Origin: Bacteroidia bacterium
GTDB taxonomy: Bacteria > Bacteroidota > Bacteroidia > Bacteroidales > Prolixibacteraceae
Assembly (NCBI GenBank): GCA_025358025.1
Contig: JANYKW010000087.1
Location: 62,001-126,000, forward strand
Direction: 5' to 3'
Length of the DNA stretch: 64,000 bases
In this document: piece after piece, positions 35,810 through 44,341 of the stretch
Position numbering within the stretch: the first letter of the stretch is position 1
Layout of the letters: every line of letters begins with the position of its first letter
Notes under the pieces: model-generated
What the model was told of the DNA's origin: nothing
What the model saw: only the letters and a program-made list of their open reading frames with translations
Database searches by the model: none
Program-made: the position numbers and the translations under genes

Positions 35810-36539
35810 CTTCCGGGCTTAATTTCTCCAGGGCCTGCTGCGCAGCATTTTGCTGGGCTTCTTTCTTTGAATAACCTTCGCCGGTACCCATCACTTTCCC
35901 ATCAATGCAGGCCTCTGATACAAAAGGCATTTTTTCTGAACCGGGATCGGGATTGTTGACAGTTTTAAATTCTACTTCCTGTTTGATCTTTTGTCCCCAT
36001 TCGATCAGCTGGCTTTTGAAGTTGTTATCTACATTCTCCATTTCCCGGATGTCAACGTGTTGGTTGAAGACTTTTTTTATTACAAATTGCCTGGCAACAG
36101 CATACCCGCTGTCAAGGTAAATTGCCCCTATAAAAGCCTCCAGCAGATCTCCGTAAAGGTGGCTTGATTCACTCACTGAACTGGCATTGGATACAACATA
36201 TTTGTTTAGTCCCATCTTAAAGGTAAGCTGGGTCAAAAAGCTTCTGTTGACAACCCGGGATCTTAGCTGTGTCAGAAATCCTTCGTCCTTAAACGGAAAA
36301 CGGTTATAAAGATATTCTGCAACAATGGTGCCGAGAACTGCATCACCCAGGTATTCAAGGCGTTCATTGTTAACTATATTCCCCATTTTATCGACATAGG
36401 AGGCCGATTTGTGTATAAAGGCAATATGGTAAAGTTTGAATTTTAGGGGACAATGGCCTGTCAGGTTTTTGATAAACGAATAAAACTCTTTTCTAGGGGA
36501 AGAAAAGAGTTTTATCATATATATCAGATTCCTGATCAC
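35799..36539 (-). CDS. rnc: Ribonuclease III
   Basis: This 246-residue double-strand-specific endonuclease processes rRNA and mRNA. The catalytic signature NERLEYLGDAVLG lies at about 58-70, with DLLEAFIGAIYLD as the second acidic motif. The C-terminal dsRNA-binding domain includes NFKSQLIEWGQK and GEGYSKKEAQQNAAQQALEKL. The start is GTG at 36539, three bases after the fabF stop; the N-terminal residues from this start look conserved (IRNLIYMIKL). The ATG at 36518 is an alternative. fabF and acpP lie upstream on the same strand. Confidence 0.95.
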   Translation of the reverse strand: MIRNLIYMIKLFSSPRKEFYSFIKNLTGHCPLKFKLYHIAFIHKSASYVDKMGNIVNNERLEYLGDAVLGTIVAEYLYNRFPFKDEGFLTQLRSRVVNRSFLTQLTFKMGLNKYVVSNASSVSESSHLYGDLLEAFIGAIYLDSGYAVARQFVIKKVFNQHVDIREMENVDNNFKSQLIEWGQKIKQEVEFKTVNNPDPGSEKMPFVSEACIDGKVMGTGEGYSKKEAQQNAAQQALEKLSPEESY

Positions 36540-36542
36540 TTA

Positions 36543-37793
36543 CTAACTAAGTTTTTTGAAGATAACTGTACCGTTATGGCCGCCAAAACCAAAAGTATTG
36601 CTTAAAGCATAATCGATATTTCGTGATTTTGCCTTGTTGAAGGTGAAATCAATTTTCGGATCAACTTCATCATCAAGATCAAATTGGTTGATGGTGGGTG
36701 GAACAATACTGTATTTCATAGCAAGAATGCATGCTATGGCTTCGACTGCTCCTGCAGCTCCCAGCAAGTGACCCGTCATGGACTTGGTCGCACTGACAGC
36801 AACTTTGTAGGTGTGATCTCCGAAAACTGTTTTGATCGCTTTGGGCTCGGCGATGTCGCCTAAACCAGTCGAAGTACCATGAACATTGATGTAGTCAATA
36901 TCTTCAGGTTGAAGACCTGCATCGCTAAGTGCCCTTTTCATAACAAGTGCTGCACCGCCGCCTTCGGGATCAGGAGCTGTCATATGGTAGGCATCCGTTG
37001 ACATTCCTCCGCCAACCAGTTCTGCCCAAATGGTAGCTCCGCGAGCGATGGCATGTTCGTACTCTTCGAGGATCAGTGCACCTGCACCTTCACCCATTAC
37101 AAATCCATCCCTGTCTTTGTCGAACGGTCGTGACGCAGTTGCAGGATCATCGTTTCGGGTAGATAATGCACGCATGGCATTAAAACCTCCGACCCCTGCC
37201 TGTGTAATGGCCGCTTCTGATCCGCCTGCAATAAAAATGTTGGCTTTACCTAAACGAATGTAGGTGGCAGCATCTATCATGGCGTGGGTTGCGGAGGCAC
37301 AAGCAGTGACTGTAGTAATGGTTGGACCTCTGAACCCATATTGCATGGCTATATTCCCGCTGGCCATATTGGCTATCATCTTGGGGATAAAGAAGGGGGA
37401 AAACCTGGGATTGTCCGGGTTGCTATTGAAATCGGTTACAGACTGAAAGAATGTATCCAATCCGCCAATACCTGCTCCCCAAATAACACCTACCTCATCC
37501 TTGTCGATTTTGGTAAGGTCTAATCCGGAGTTTTCAATGGCTTGCGCCGCAGCGATATAGGCATATTGTGCGTACATATCGTGTTTTTGCACCTCTTTCC
37601 GATCCAGGTAATCATTGGGATCGAAATTTTTAATTTCGCATGCAAATCTGGTTTTGAATTTGGAGGCATCAAAACGAGTAATGGGGCCTGCACCGCTGAC
37701 CCCATTCCTTAGGCCTTCCCAAAATTCTTCAACATTTTTGCCAAGCGGGTTGATTGTGCCTAAACCGGTTACAACAACGCGTTTTAATTCCAT
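36543..37793 (-). CDS. fabF: 3-oxoacyl-ACP synthase II
   Basis: FabF elongates fatty acids by condensing acyl-ACP with malonyl-ACP. The 416-residue protein has the active-site Cys165 in TVTACASATH and the two histidines in NVHGTSTGLGD and KSMTGHLLGAAG. The C-terminal NTFGFGGHNGTVIF is also present. It lies between acpP (27-base gap) and rnc, a common bacterial order. Confidence 0.97.
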   Translation of the reverse strand: MELKRVVVTGLGTINPLGKNVEEFWEGLRNGVSGAGPITRFDASKFKTRFACEIKNFDPNDYLDRKEVQKHDMYAQYAYIAAAQAIENSGLDLTKIDKDEVGVIWGAGIGGLDTFFQSVTDFNSNPDNPRFSPFFIPKMIANMASGNIAMQYGFRGPTITTVTACASATHAMIDAATYIRLGKANIFIAGGSEAAITQAGVGGFNAMRALSTRNDDPATASRPFDKDRDGFVMGEGAGALILEEYEHAIARGATIWAELVGGGMSTDAYHMTAPDPEGGGAALVMKRALSDAGLQPEDIDYINVHGTSTGLGDIAEPKAIKTVFGDHTYKVAVSATKSMTGHLLGAAGAVEAIACILAMKYSIVPPTINQFDLDDEVDPKIDFTFNKAKSRNIDYALSNTFGFGGHNGTVIFKKLS

Positions 37794-37820
37794 ATTGATT
37801 TTTAAGACCTTACTGATTTG

Positions 37821-38057
37821 TTACTTCGCGTTCTCAGTGATGTAGGTAATAGCGTCACCTACTGTGCCGATTTTTTCTGCTTGATCATCAGGGATAGCAA
37901 TACCAAATTCTTTTTCGAATTCCATGATTAACTCAACAGTGTCCAAAGAATCTGCGCCTAAATCGTTTGTGAAAGACGCTTCGTTGGTTACTTCACTTTC
38001 GTCAACACCTAGTTTATCAACAATGATTGCTTTTACCTTAGCCGTCATGTCAGACAT
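37821..38057 (-). CDS. acpP: Acyl carrier protein
   Basis: This 78-residue acidic protein carries fatty acids on a phosphopantetheine attached to Ser37 in the [12 protein letters not shown] motif. It is the first gene of acpP-fabF-rnc. The leader of about 70 bases contains a small hairpin (CTGAG, loop TTT, CTCAG, at 38099-38111), whose role is unknown. Confidence 0.97.
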   Translation of the reverse strand: MSDMTAKVKAIIVDKLGVDESEVTNEASFTNDLGADSLDTVELIMEFEKEFGIAIPDDQAEKIGTVGDAITYITENAK

Positions 38058-38133
38058 AATTTTTTAATTTTACTGGTTACTATTTATAAATTTACACACT
38101 GAGTTTCTCAGCGAGCGCAAAGAAACGAAGAAA

Positions 38134-38141
38134 CAAAAATA
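38134..38141 (-). promoter_or_regulatory. -7 element for acpP-fabF-rnc
   Basis: TATTTTTG (minus strand) matches TAnnTTTG. It implies a leader of about 70 bases before acpP. No clear -33 box is seen. Confidence 0.45.
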
Positions 38142-38258
38142 TCTTCCAAATATTTGGTGAAGAATGTATCAGTTTTGATATCAAATTCATCGCATTCTAA
38201 TTTAGGTTGAACAATATAGTCGAAAGTTCGAATAATATTTCATTGTAAGTAATTGAAT

Positions 38259-38834
38259 ATGAAGAAAATAGTCATACTTGCTTCGGGTTCTGGATCAAAT
38301 GCGGAGAATATTATTCGTTATTTCACAAATCATCCTTCCATCCTTGCCGACTCTGTATGGAGTAATAAACAGGATGCTTTTGTATTGGAAAGAGCTGAAA
38401 GACTGAATGTAGAAGCTCATCACTTTACAAGAAAAGAGTTAAATGAGACCGATCAGTTGTTAATCGAATTTAGGAAAAGAGAGATAGATCTGATTGTATT
38501 GGCAGGATTTTTACTCCTGCTACCACAAAAATTCGTCCGGGAATTCCTGGTTGTCAATATACATCCTGCACTTTTGCCTGCCTATGGTGGAAAAGGGATG
38601 TATGGCGAAAATGTTCATAGGGCAGTTTTGGCAAACAGAGAGACAGAATCAGGCATTACAATTCATTTGGTTGATGAGGTATATGATCATGGCAAAATAT
38701 TGTTCAGGGCAAAATGTCCGGTAGATTTTCAGGATACCCCCGAATCCCTGGCAGCCAAAATTCATGTGTTGGAGATGGAGCATTTTCCGCGGACCATTGA
38801 AGCTTTGCTTTTGGGAAGTACTTCGAGTACTTAG
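38259..38834 (+). CDS. purN: Phosphoribosylglycinamide formyltransferase
   Basis: PurN transfers a formyl group to GAR in purine synthesis. The protein is 191 residues from the ATG at 38259 (the track start at 38253 is TTG). It has the substrate loop ASGSGSN, the catalytic Asn and His in VVNIHPALLPAYGGKGMYG, and the catalytic Asp in the HLVDEVYDHG region. The last residues GSTSST and the stop codon are encoded by an AGTACTTCG repeat unit, so the natural C-terminus may have been replaced by repeat sequence. Confidence 0.95.
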   Translation: MKKIVILASGSGSNAENIIRYFTNHPSILADSVWSNKQDAFVLERAERLNVEAHHFTRKELNETDQLLIEFRKREIDLIVLAGFLLLLPQKFVREFLVVNIHPALLPAYGGKGMYGENVHRAVLANRETESGITIHLVDEVYDHGKILFRAKCPVDFQDTPESLAAKIHVLEMEHFPRTIEALLLGSTSST

Positions 38835-38978
38835 AGTACTTTGAGTTGGGAGTACTTCGAGTTGGGAGTAGTTAGAGTTAAGAGACCTTCTGGTACATGG
38901 AGCATTTTGCCTCAATGATTATATGTTCGGAGTCCACCACTTGAAGTACTTGAAGTACTTGAAGTACTCGAAGTACTT
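38815..38978. repeat. AGTACTT(C/A)G array and inverted array after purN
   Basis: The left part (38815-38880) holds about seven 9-bp units of the GAGTACTTC/GAGTTGGGAGTA type. It starts inside the purN coding end and supplies its stop codon. The right part (38940-38978) holds four GAAGTACTT/C units in the opposite sense. About 60 unique bases lie between. A second copy of the same family is at 40318-40434. Confidence 0.85.
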
Positions 38979-38987
38979 TTTTTTACG

Positions 38988-38995
38988 TATATTTG
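38988..38995 (+). promoter_or_regulatory. -7 element for the LD-carboxypeptidase gene
   Basis: TATATTTG matches TAnnTTTG, 17 bases before the ATG at 39013, right after the inverted repeat array and a T-run. Confidence 0.5.
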
Positions 38996-39012
38996 GTATA
39001 AACATCTAAATT

Positions 39013-39924
39013 ATGAACTACCCCACATTCTTACAGCCAGGAGACAAAATAGCCATGGTTTCCGCGGCTGGGAAAGTTAACAGGGAGCCAGTCGAGAAGG
39101 CAAAGAAATTGTTGGAAGACGAGAAATTTGTGGTCGGGATTGGTGCGCATGCTTTCGATGCCTTCCATATATTTGCAGGTACTGATACTGACAGGGCGGA
39201 GGATTTGCAAAAGGCGCTTGATGATCCTGAAGTGAAGGCCATTTTCTTCACCCGCGGAGGTTATGGATCTTTTCGGACATTGGTTCAAATAAATTGGTCA
39301 GGTTTTTTTAATTATCCGAAATGGTTGGTAGGTTTCAGTGATATCACCGTATTTCATTCCTATCTTTCTGTTAGAGAAATGATCTCCGTACACGGTGTTA
39401 TGCCGGCATTCTATTTCGAAAATGGGGTAAGAACAGATAGTCTGGATCGTTTGCTGGATGTGCTAAGAGGTAAAGTAAATGAATATCAGCTAGATGCACA
39501 CAGAAATAACCGGACAGGAAAAAGTCAGGGAATTCTTGTTGGTGGTAATTTGTCCGTACTGCTAAGTTTAAGGGGTACGCCGCTTGATCAATCATTTGAC
39601 GGGAAAGTTCTTTTTATTGAGGATATTTTAGAATACGATTACCACATAGACAGGATTATGATGAACCTGTTGTATGGAGGGGCATTGGCTAATCTGGCCG
39701 GTTTGATTGTCGGCTATTTTTCTGACACAAAAACCGGCAGTACTCCCTTTGGGCTAAGTGCACTTGAGATAATCGGTGAGGCAGTTACCGGATATGATTA
39801 CCCGGTTGTATACGGTTTTCCTGCAGGACACGAGCTGCCAAACTATCCATTGATCATGGGGAAGGAGATTTCGCTGGATGTATCGGAAAATGAAGTCCTG
39901 ATCAGACAAACGCATTCAATGTAA
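39013..39924 (+). CDS. LD-carboxypeptidase (peptidase S66 family)
   Basis: This 303-residue serine peptidase is of the LdcA/MccF type and likely removes the terminal D-alanine from recycled muropeptide tetrapeptides in the cytoplasm. The Ser nucleophile is Ser109 in VGFSDIT. The catalytic Glu is in LFIEDI and the His is in GFPAGH. RGGYGSFR is the usual substrate loop. There is no signal peptide, which agrees with a recycling role. yraN follows after six bases. Confidence 0.92.
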   Translation: MNYPTFLQPGDKIAMVSAAGKVNREPVEKAKKLLEDEKFVVGIGAHAFDAFHIFAGTDTDRAEDLQKALDDPEVKAIFFTRGGYGSFRTLVQINWSGFFNYPKWLVGFSDITVFHSYLSVREMISVHGVMPAFYFENGVRTDSLDRLLDVLRGKVNEYQLDAHRNNRTGKSQGILVGGNLSVLLSLRGTPLDQSFDGKVLFIEDILEYDYHIDRIMMNLLYGGALANLAGLIVGYFSDTKTGSTPFGLSALEIIGEAVTGYDYPVVYGFPAGHELPNYPLIMGKEISLDVSENEVLIRQTHSM

Positions 39925-39930
39925 CCAGAG

Positions 39931-40320
39931 ATGAAAAATGGGCCGGAAAAAAATTCAGACTTAGATGATGCAGGTAGGAGAGGTGAGGAGATGGCACGCG
40001 AATATTTGGTTGCAAAGGGATACAACATTTTGGACTTTAACTGGCATCATGGGCACAAGGAGATAGATATTGTTGCAAGACAAGGGGATGAAATCGTGGT
40101 TGTCGAGGTGAAAACCAGAGCGGAAAATTATGCCGAAGAACCTTGGGCGGCAGTAACTAACTTCAAAATCAGAAATATTGTTGAGGTAGCTGATGCCTGG
40201 CTGAGGATACACAAAGTCGATCTTGAAGCCAGGTTTGATGTGATCTCTATCCTGTTAAAAAAGGATGGAAGCTATTCGCTTGAACATTTTGAAGGGGCAT
40301 TTTTGCCACCTGTAAATTGA
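39931..40320 (+). CDS. YraN family (UPF0102) nuclease-fold protein
   Basis: This 129-residue protein has the UPF0102 layout: GRRGEEMAREYLVAKGYNIL, then a restriction-endonuclease-like core with KEIDIVARQ and VVVEVKTR (D, E and K of the PD-(D/E)xK fold). Its true function is unclear; related proteins are suspected nucleases. It is coupled to the peptidase gene. Its TGA stop overlaps the first unit of an AGTACTTCG repeat array. Confidence 0.93.
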   Translation: MKNGPEKNSDLDDAGRRGEEMAREYLVAKGYNILDFNWHHGHKEIDIVARQGDEIVVVEVKTRAENYAEEPWAAVTNFKIRNIVEVADAWLRIHKVDLEARFDVISILLKKDGSYSLEHFEGAFLPPVN

Positions 40321-40434
40321 GTACTTCGAGTACTTAGAGTACTTCAAGTACTTCAAGTTGTGGAATCCGAACGAATAATCATTTTGGCGTAAACACTCTA
40401 AGTACTTCAGGCACTCGAAGTACTCGAAGTACTT
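40318..40434. repeat. Second AGTACTTCG array and inverted array
   Basis: The left array (40318-40357) begins at the yraN stop codon with four 9-bp GAGTACTTC-type units. The right array (40395-40434) has the same units in the opposite sense. About 38 unique bases lie between. The design matches 38815-38978. Confidence 0.85.
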
Positions 40435-40468
40435 TCTAATTAAAGGTGCCAATGTAATTTATGAAGCG

Positions 40469-40828
40469 ATGCATGTAGAACAAGTAAGACAAATCTGTAT
40501 AGAGAAAAAGGGTGTTTCTGAGGGATTTCCTTTTGATGATGTGACATTGGTTCTGAAGGTGGGGGGCAAAATATTTGCCTTGCTGAGCCTGGATAGAAGC
40601 CCTTCTGTCAATCTGAAGTGCGATCCGGAAAGAGCGACCGATCTGCGTGAACGTTACGATGCAATAATCTCAGGTTACCATATGAACAAACTGCATTGGA
40701 ACACCGTGTTGCTGGATGGTAATTTGCCAGATAGCCTTGTTGCCGAACTGATTGACCACTCTTACGAGTTGGTTTATGCCTCCTTGCCAAAGAAAATAAG
40801 GGAGGAGGTCAGAAGAAGTTATGGGTGA
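40469..40828 (+). CDS. MmcQ/YjbR family protein
   Basis: This 119-residue protein has the YjbR fold features: GVSEGFPFDDVTLVLKVGGKIFALL, an LKCDPERATDLRERY segment, SGYHMNKLHWNTVLL, and a C-terminal helical SYELVYASLPKK. Family members have a CyaY-like DNA-binding fold, and their cellular role is not established. It stands between the repeat array and the S4-domain gene. Confidence 0.92.
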   Translation: MHVEQVRQICIEKKGVSEGFPFDDVTLVLKVGGKIFALLSLDRSPSVNLKCDPERATDLRERYDAIISGYHMNKLHWNTVLLDGNLPDSLVAELIDHSYELVYASLPKKIREEVRRSYG

Positions 40829-40919
40829 TGAATTCTAATAACAATATTTACTGCTTAATCTGGAAAATCAGTCGTTGGTTGTGTAATGGCGAGTGAGTGG
40901 AAACGCTTAAATATTTCAA

Positions 40920-41129
40920 ATGATATATAATCTGAAAGGTGCTGAATTCATTGAGCTGATCAAGTTGCTCAAACTTTTGAGGATTGCTGAATCCGGCGGA
41001 CAGGCAAAGATGATGGTAGAGGAGGGTGAAGTGACCCTCAACGGATTACCTGAGTCGAGGAAAAGGGCGAAACTGCGTCCGGGAGATGCTGTGCAAATTT
41101 TTGGGAAGAAGATTATGATCGAACCTTAA
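40920..41129 (+). CDS. S4-domain RNA-binding protein (YbcJ/YaaA-like)
   Basis: This 69-residue protein is almost only an S4 domain: EFIELIKLLKLLRIAESGGQAKMMVEEGEVTLNG followed by RKRAKLRPGDAVQIF. Small S4 proteins bind RNA or ribosomes; the precise partner is unknown. The 129 bases after it hold no gene that I can support. Confidence 0.9.
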   Translation: MIYNLKGAEFIELIKLLKLLRIAESGGQAKMMVEEGEVTLNGLPESRKRAKLRPGDAVQIFGKKIMIEP

Positions 41130-41258
41130 AATCTGCAAAGAAAGAACCTCCCTTATATGCTTCAACAGCTGCTATCTGTTTATTCTCTTTGTATTTTCCT
41201 GATGCTGGCCGTGAAAAATAATTTTGACAACCTTTTATTTTGTCACTTTACAGGAATA

Positions 41259-43088
41259 CTACTGTTTCAACAAGCCCCTTTCATCCATCTCAGTTATCAC
41301 CCTATCGATAAATTTTCTGGCTGCAAGTTTTTTCACAGCGCTTTTACCGATTAAAATGAATCCCCCGGAGGCATAGCCTTCCATGCGGTCCAGGATATTT
41401 CTGGATAGCCATGTTTTTTTTCTCAGTTGCTGTACGACCGGATTTTCGGTTTCCATTTCTTTGCCAGGATTGTAACTGTTTGACAGGTTGTCCAGAACAA
41501 TCCCGAACCTTGCCTGAACCTTTTTCTCCAGTTCAGTCAGATATTTCAATCCGATAGACGGATAGGGAAACTCCTCTTCAGGAGGTGGCCTGACAATGGA
41601 TGTATTCTCCTGATTCAGGCGAATATCGGGAATTAGGGGAAGAGACTGGAGATTTTTTGCCGAAAGAAATGCTGTTTCATCCCGGGTTAAAGCTCCATAG
41701 CCATATTGGATAATGGGGTTTCCGGCTGCAACCGGAACACACAGATATTGCTGGATAAACCGCTGACAGTTCCGTCGTCCGAGCATATAATCGTGGGTTC
41801 TGAATTTTTTGCTGAAAAACCCGCCAAAGCCACCCACAGATCCGCAGGCAATACCGTATTTTTGTGTTACGGCATTTTTGGTGCGTATAGGGGCAATCAT
41901 GAAACGGGTTAAATCATCCTCATCATAAGCTTTTGCCAGCAAATCTATTTTTACCGCCAGTTGCCCCCGCATTGCGCTGAACAGTTGGAAGGATGTGATT
42001 TTCAGCGCCTGCAGATCAAAATAATTTGATACAGGATGATCGTCATAATTGGGAAAAGGGTCGATCATCAAGATTGTCGTATCAAATGTTGAAGCGTTTT
42101 GAGCAAGGTGGAGGTGTGTAGCTGATTCGTTTGCGTCAGACTCTCTGATCTTCTCTTTTCTTCTGTTGGTCAGGATGATTTCGGTCAGGTCGTATGGTTC
42201 ATTGTTGATTACACCTCCGTCTACACATACTGCATGGTAGTCGGTCAATGGATCAACAATGCAATCTTTACCGTGTGTGATTTTCAATAAGGGGTTGTCA
42301 TTGATGTATTTAGAATCCCTGATCACCATCCTTGGTGCCAACCCTGCAGGAAAAGCACCAGTTGCAATGGCAGCATCCGCCAGGAGGTTTTTGTTCAATC
42401 CGTCTGCTGTTTCAAAATGAAATGGAATTTTGCCATCACCCTGATAGACTCCTGAAGGATTGAGTTGAAAATGAAGAAGATCTTTGTGCATGGTCATCCG
42501 GTCTTCCCGTTTTCCTGCAGCAGTAATAAACTCCAATTGGTAATGAAACCCCCGAAGGTTGGTCAGTGTGGTAAGCAGCTCCAAATCACCGGCAATATAG
42601 GGCCTGTTTATTTTTGGATCCTTCACGATAGAGCCAAGGGTACGGCATGCAATTTCCGCTATGAACAGCGAATTAAAAACCGAGCGAACCTCTTTTTTTG
42701 GATTGAGTAGCGGAGAATCTATAATATCCTGTGGATCGAGCATCTGGCTCATCATGTCATTATTATGTCCTTCCGTCATATTGATCCATGCATCATATAA
42801 AGGATTTTCTTTGGAGGTTTCTGAGGTAAAATTGTGCTGATCTATATGCGGAAAATTCTTCTGAACAGTCGCAGCAGTCACGATTGCAGTCATCCCTCCC
42901 GCAGATGAGCCACCAAGTACTTCAATCACGATGTCGTGTTTGGGGGTGCCAGGCAGATCCAGTTCTTTTGCTTTTTGCCAGTTTTCGAGGGCTTCCAGCA
43001 GATAATCCATGACTCCTGCCGTATATGCGCCGGCAGAGATTGCACCTGCCATAGAGATCCCTATCCGGAATGTCGTCTGTTTTTCCAT
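41259..43088 (-). CDS. Patatin-like phospholipase
   Basis: From the ATG at 43088 (the track start at 43127 is TTG) this protein of about 609 residues starts with FRIGISMAGAISAGAYTAGVMDYLL. The Ser-Asp dyad comes from GGSSAGG (likely Ser62) and VDGGVINNEPYDL. A large C-terminal half continues beyond the patatin domain. No signal peptide or membrane helix is seen, so it is probably cytoplasmic or peripheral. The likely reaction is lipid acyl hydrolysis; the substrate is unknown. Confidence 0.88.
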   Translation of the reverse strand: MEKQTTFRIGISMAGAISAGAYTAGVMDYLLEALENWQKAKELDLPGTPKHDIVIEVLGGSSAGGMTAIVTAATVQKNFPHIDQHNFTSETSKENPLYDAWINMTEGHNNDMMSQMLDPQDIIDSPLLNPKKEVRSVFNSLFIAEIACRTLGSIVKDPKINRPYIAGDLELLTTLTNLRGFHYQLEFITAAGKREDRMTMHKDLLHFQLNPSGVYQGDGKIPFHFETADGLNKNLLADAAIATGAFPAGLAPRMVIRDSKYINDNPLLKITHGKDCIVDPLTDYHAVCVDGGVINNEPYDLTEIILTNRRKEKIRESDANESATHLHLAQNASTFDTTILMIDPFPNYDDHPVSNYFDLQALKITSFQLFSAMRGQLAVKIDLLAKAYDEDDLTRFMIAPIRTKNAVTQKYGIACGSVGGFGGFFSKKFRTHDYMLGRRNCQRFIQQYLCVPVAAGNPIIQYGYGALTRDETAFLSAKNLQSLPLIPDIRLNQENTSIVRPPPEEEFPYPSIGLKYLTELEKKVQARFGIVLDNLSNSYNPGKEMETENPVVQQLRKKTWLSRNILDRMEGYASGGFILIGKSAVKKLAARKFIDRVITEMDERGLLKQ

Positions 43089-43134
43089 CGATGCCTTTTT
43101 TCGTAGGTAACAAAAGAAAGGGAACAATGTTTAG

Positions 43135-43455
43135 CTAAGGGGTGATACGCAACGTGTCATTTTTTGATACATACTTAAATATCTCTGCAGTTTGTCCGGA
43201 TGTCAGATTTGCTTTATCAGCCATTCTTCCTACCTGAAACTTCCATTGCACGGCATTGTATTTCTCAGGAAGGAACAAGGTGTGACAACTGCCGCATTTG
43301 TTAATGTAAAGATCTCTTCCTTTTTGCAATTCTTTGAATTCTTCCCGCGAAATGCCGGTATTTTCTTTGGGAATGTACAAAGCAGTGGTGCATGATAGAA
43401 CACACCAATACTGCAGCAATGCAAGACTAAAACGATTTATTTTCTTAAAAAGCAT
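43135..43455 (-). CDS. Small c-type cytochrome lipoprotein
   Basis: From the ATG at 43455 (the track start at 43497 is TTG) this 106-residue protein has a signal peptide with a possible lipobox (CVLSC). It has one haem motif, CGSCH (Cys54, Cys57, His58), and a downstream GRMADK Met that could be the distal ligand. It overlaps the upstream beta-barrel gene by 11 bases, so the two are translationally coupled. Possibly a periplasmic electron carrier tied to that barrel. Confidence 0.82.
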   Translation of the reverse strand: MLFKKINRFSLALLQYWCVLSCTTALYIPKENTGISREEFKELQKGRDLYINKCGSCHTLFLPEKYNAVQWKFQVGRMADKANLTSGQTAEIFKYVSKNDTLRITP

Positions 43456-44260
43456 AAGAGAAAAGTAATCGAAGTTGAATTTTTTCAAATTCCTCAAGGT
43501 TTAAGGAGCTGTTAGTTTCTCCTTTAAATGACTTAACCTGGGGCATTGCGGTAAAATTCACCCAGAAATTGTCATGAATATATGCGAAACCCAGACCTGA
43601 ATAGACTGCACTGTGTGCCAACCCCTTCTCCATATATACATTCTTGAAGTTATTTTCCTGGGTAAGATGAAATCCGTGTCCAATGGCATATCCAAAGGCA
43701 AGATTGTAATCCGCCTTGTTCTCTTTATCCCAGTTAATTTCATTGTTTGTGTAAACTGGGATAAACTCAGCTTCAAATGTTGCATTTCCGGCAATCGTCA
43801 GATTGTTCATCCTTTTGTCGATAATCAATTTTCCCTCGAGGTCATATTCACTGCTTCCGATTCCATATTCGGCATAAAGTGCCAAACCGACCGGATTGGC
43901 AACCGGATCCATCAATTTTAATTTCCACTCGTTTGAGAAACTTATTTCATTTTCATTTTCAGTCGATTTTTGAGTTCCTTCGATGATTGTTTTGGTTGCG
44001 GTGGTCAGATTCAGGTAAAAGGAGGTTTGGAGGTTTCCACCCAGTCCGATTTCAAACTCTGTACGATTATCCAAACGTGAAAAATAATCCTGTTTACCCA
44101 AACGCAGTGTATTCCAGACTTCCAGTTCCCTTTGGCCTTTGTTCAGTACTGTACTCTGGTAAGCGTAAGTAAATATTCTGTCCTGCGCATTGGAGACAAA
44201 TGAAAATCCCAAAATGCAGAAAAGGGCAAGTTGGGGTGTTATCAATCTTTTTGTGTACAT
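43445..44260 (-). CDS. Putative outer-membrane beta-barrel protein
   Basis: This 271-residue protein has a signal peptide (LALFCILGFSFVSNAQ) and begins QDRIFTYAYQSTVLNKGQRELEVWNTLR. Alternating hydrophobic and aromatic strands through the sequence and a C-terminal Phe (LLFSYAF) suggest an outer-membrane barrel. I believe it belongs to a Bacteroidota family of unknown function but cannot name it safely. Its gene overlaps a cytochrome c gene, which suggests a redox or metal-related function. Confidence 0.75.
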   Translation of the reverse strand: MYTKRLITPQLALFCILGFSFVSNAQDRIFTYAYQSTVLNKGQRELEVWNTLRLGKQDYFSRLDNRTEFEIGLGGNLQTSFYLNLTTATKTIIEGTQKSTENENEISFSNEWKLKLMDPVANPVGLALYAEYGIGSSEYDLEGKLIIDKRMNNLTIAGNATFEAEFIPVYTNNEINWDKENKADYNLAFGYAIGHGFHLTQENNFKNVYMEKGLAHSAVYSGLGFAYIHDNFWVNFTAMPQVKSFKGETNSSLNLEEFEKIQLRLLFSYAF

Positions 44261-44341
44261 ATAAAATTTGTTTTAGTGAGTACACAAATTAACCAGCTAT
44301 AAAACGCTGCTGCAATCCCAATATGTTGGTATTTTGAGGAG

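Noticed and set aside
38815-40434. Possible CRISPR arrays from the short repeats
   Set aside because: The units are 9 bp and nearly contiguous, without spacers of 25-40 bases, and no cas genes are near. They are short tandem and inverted arrays.
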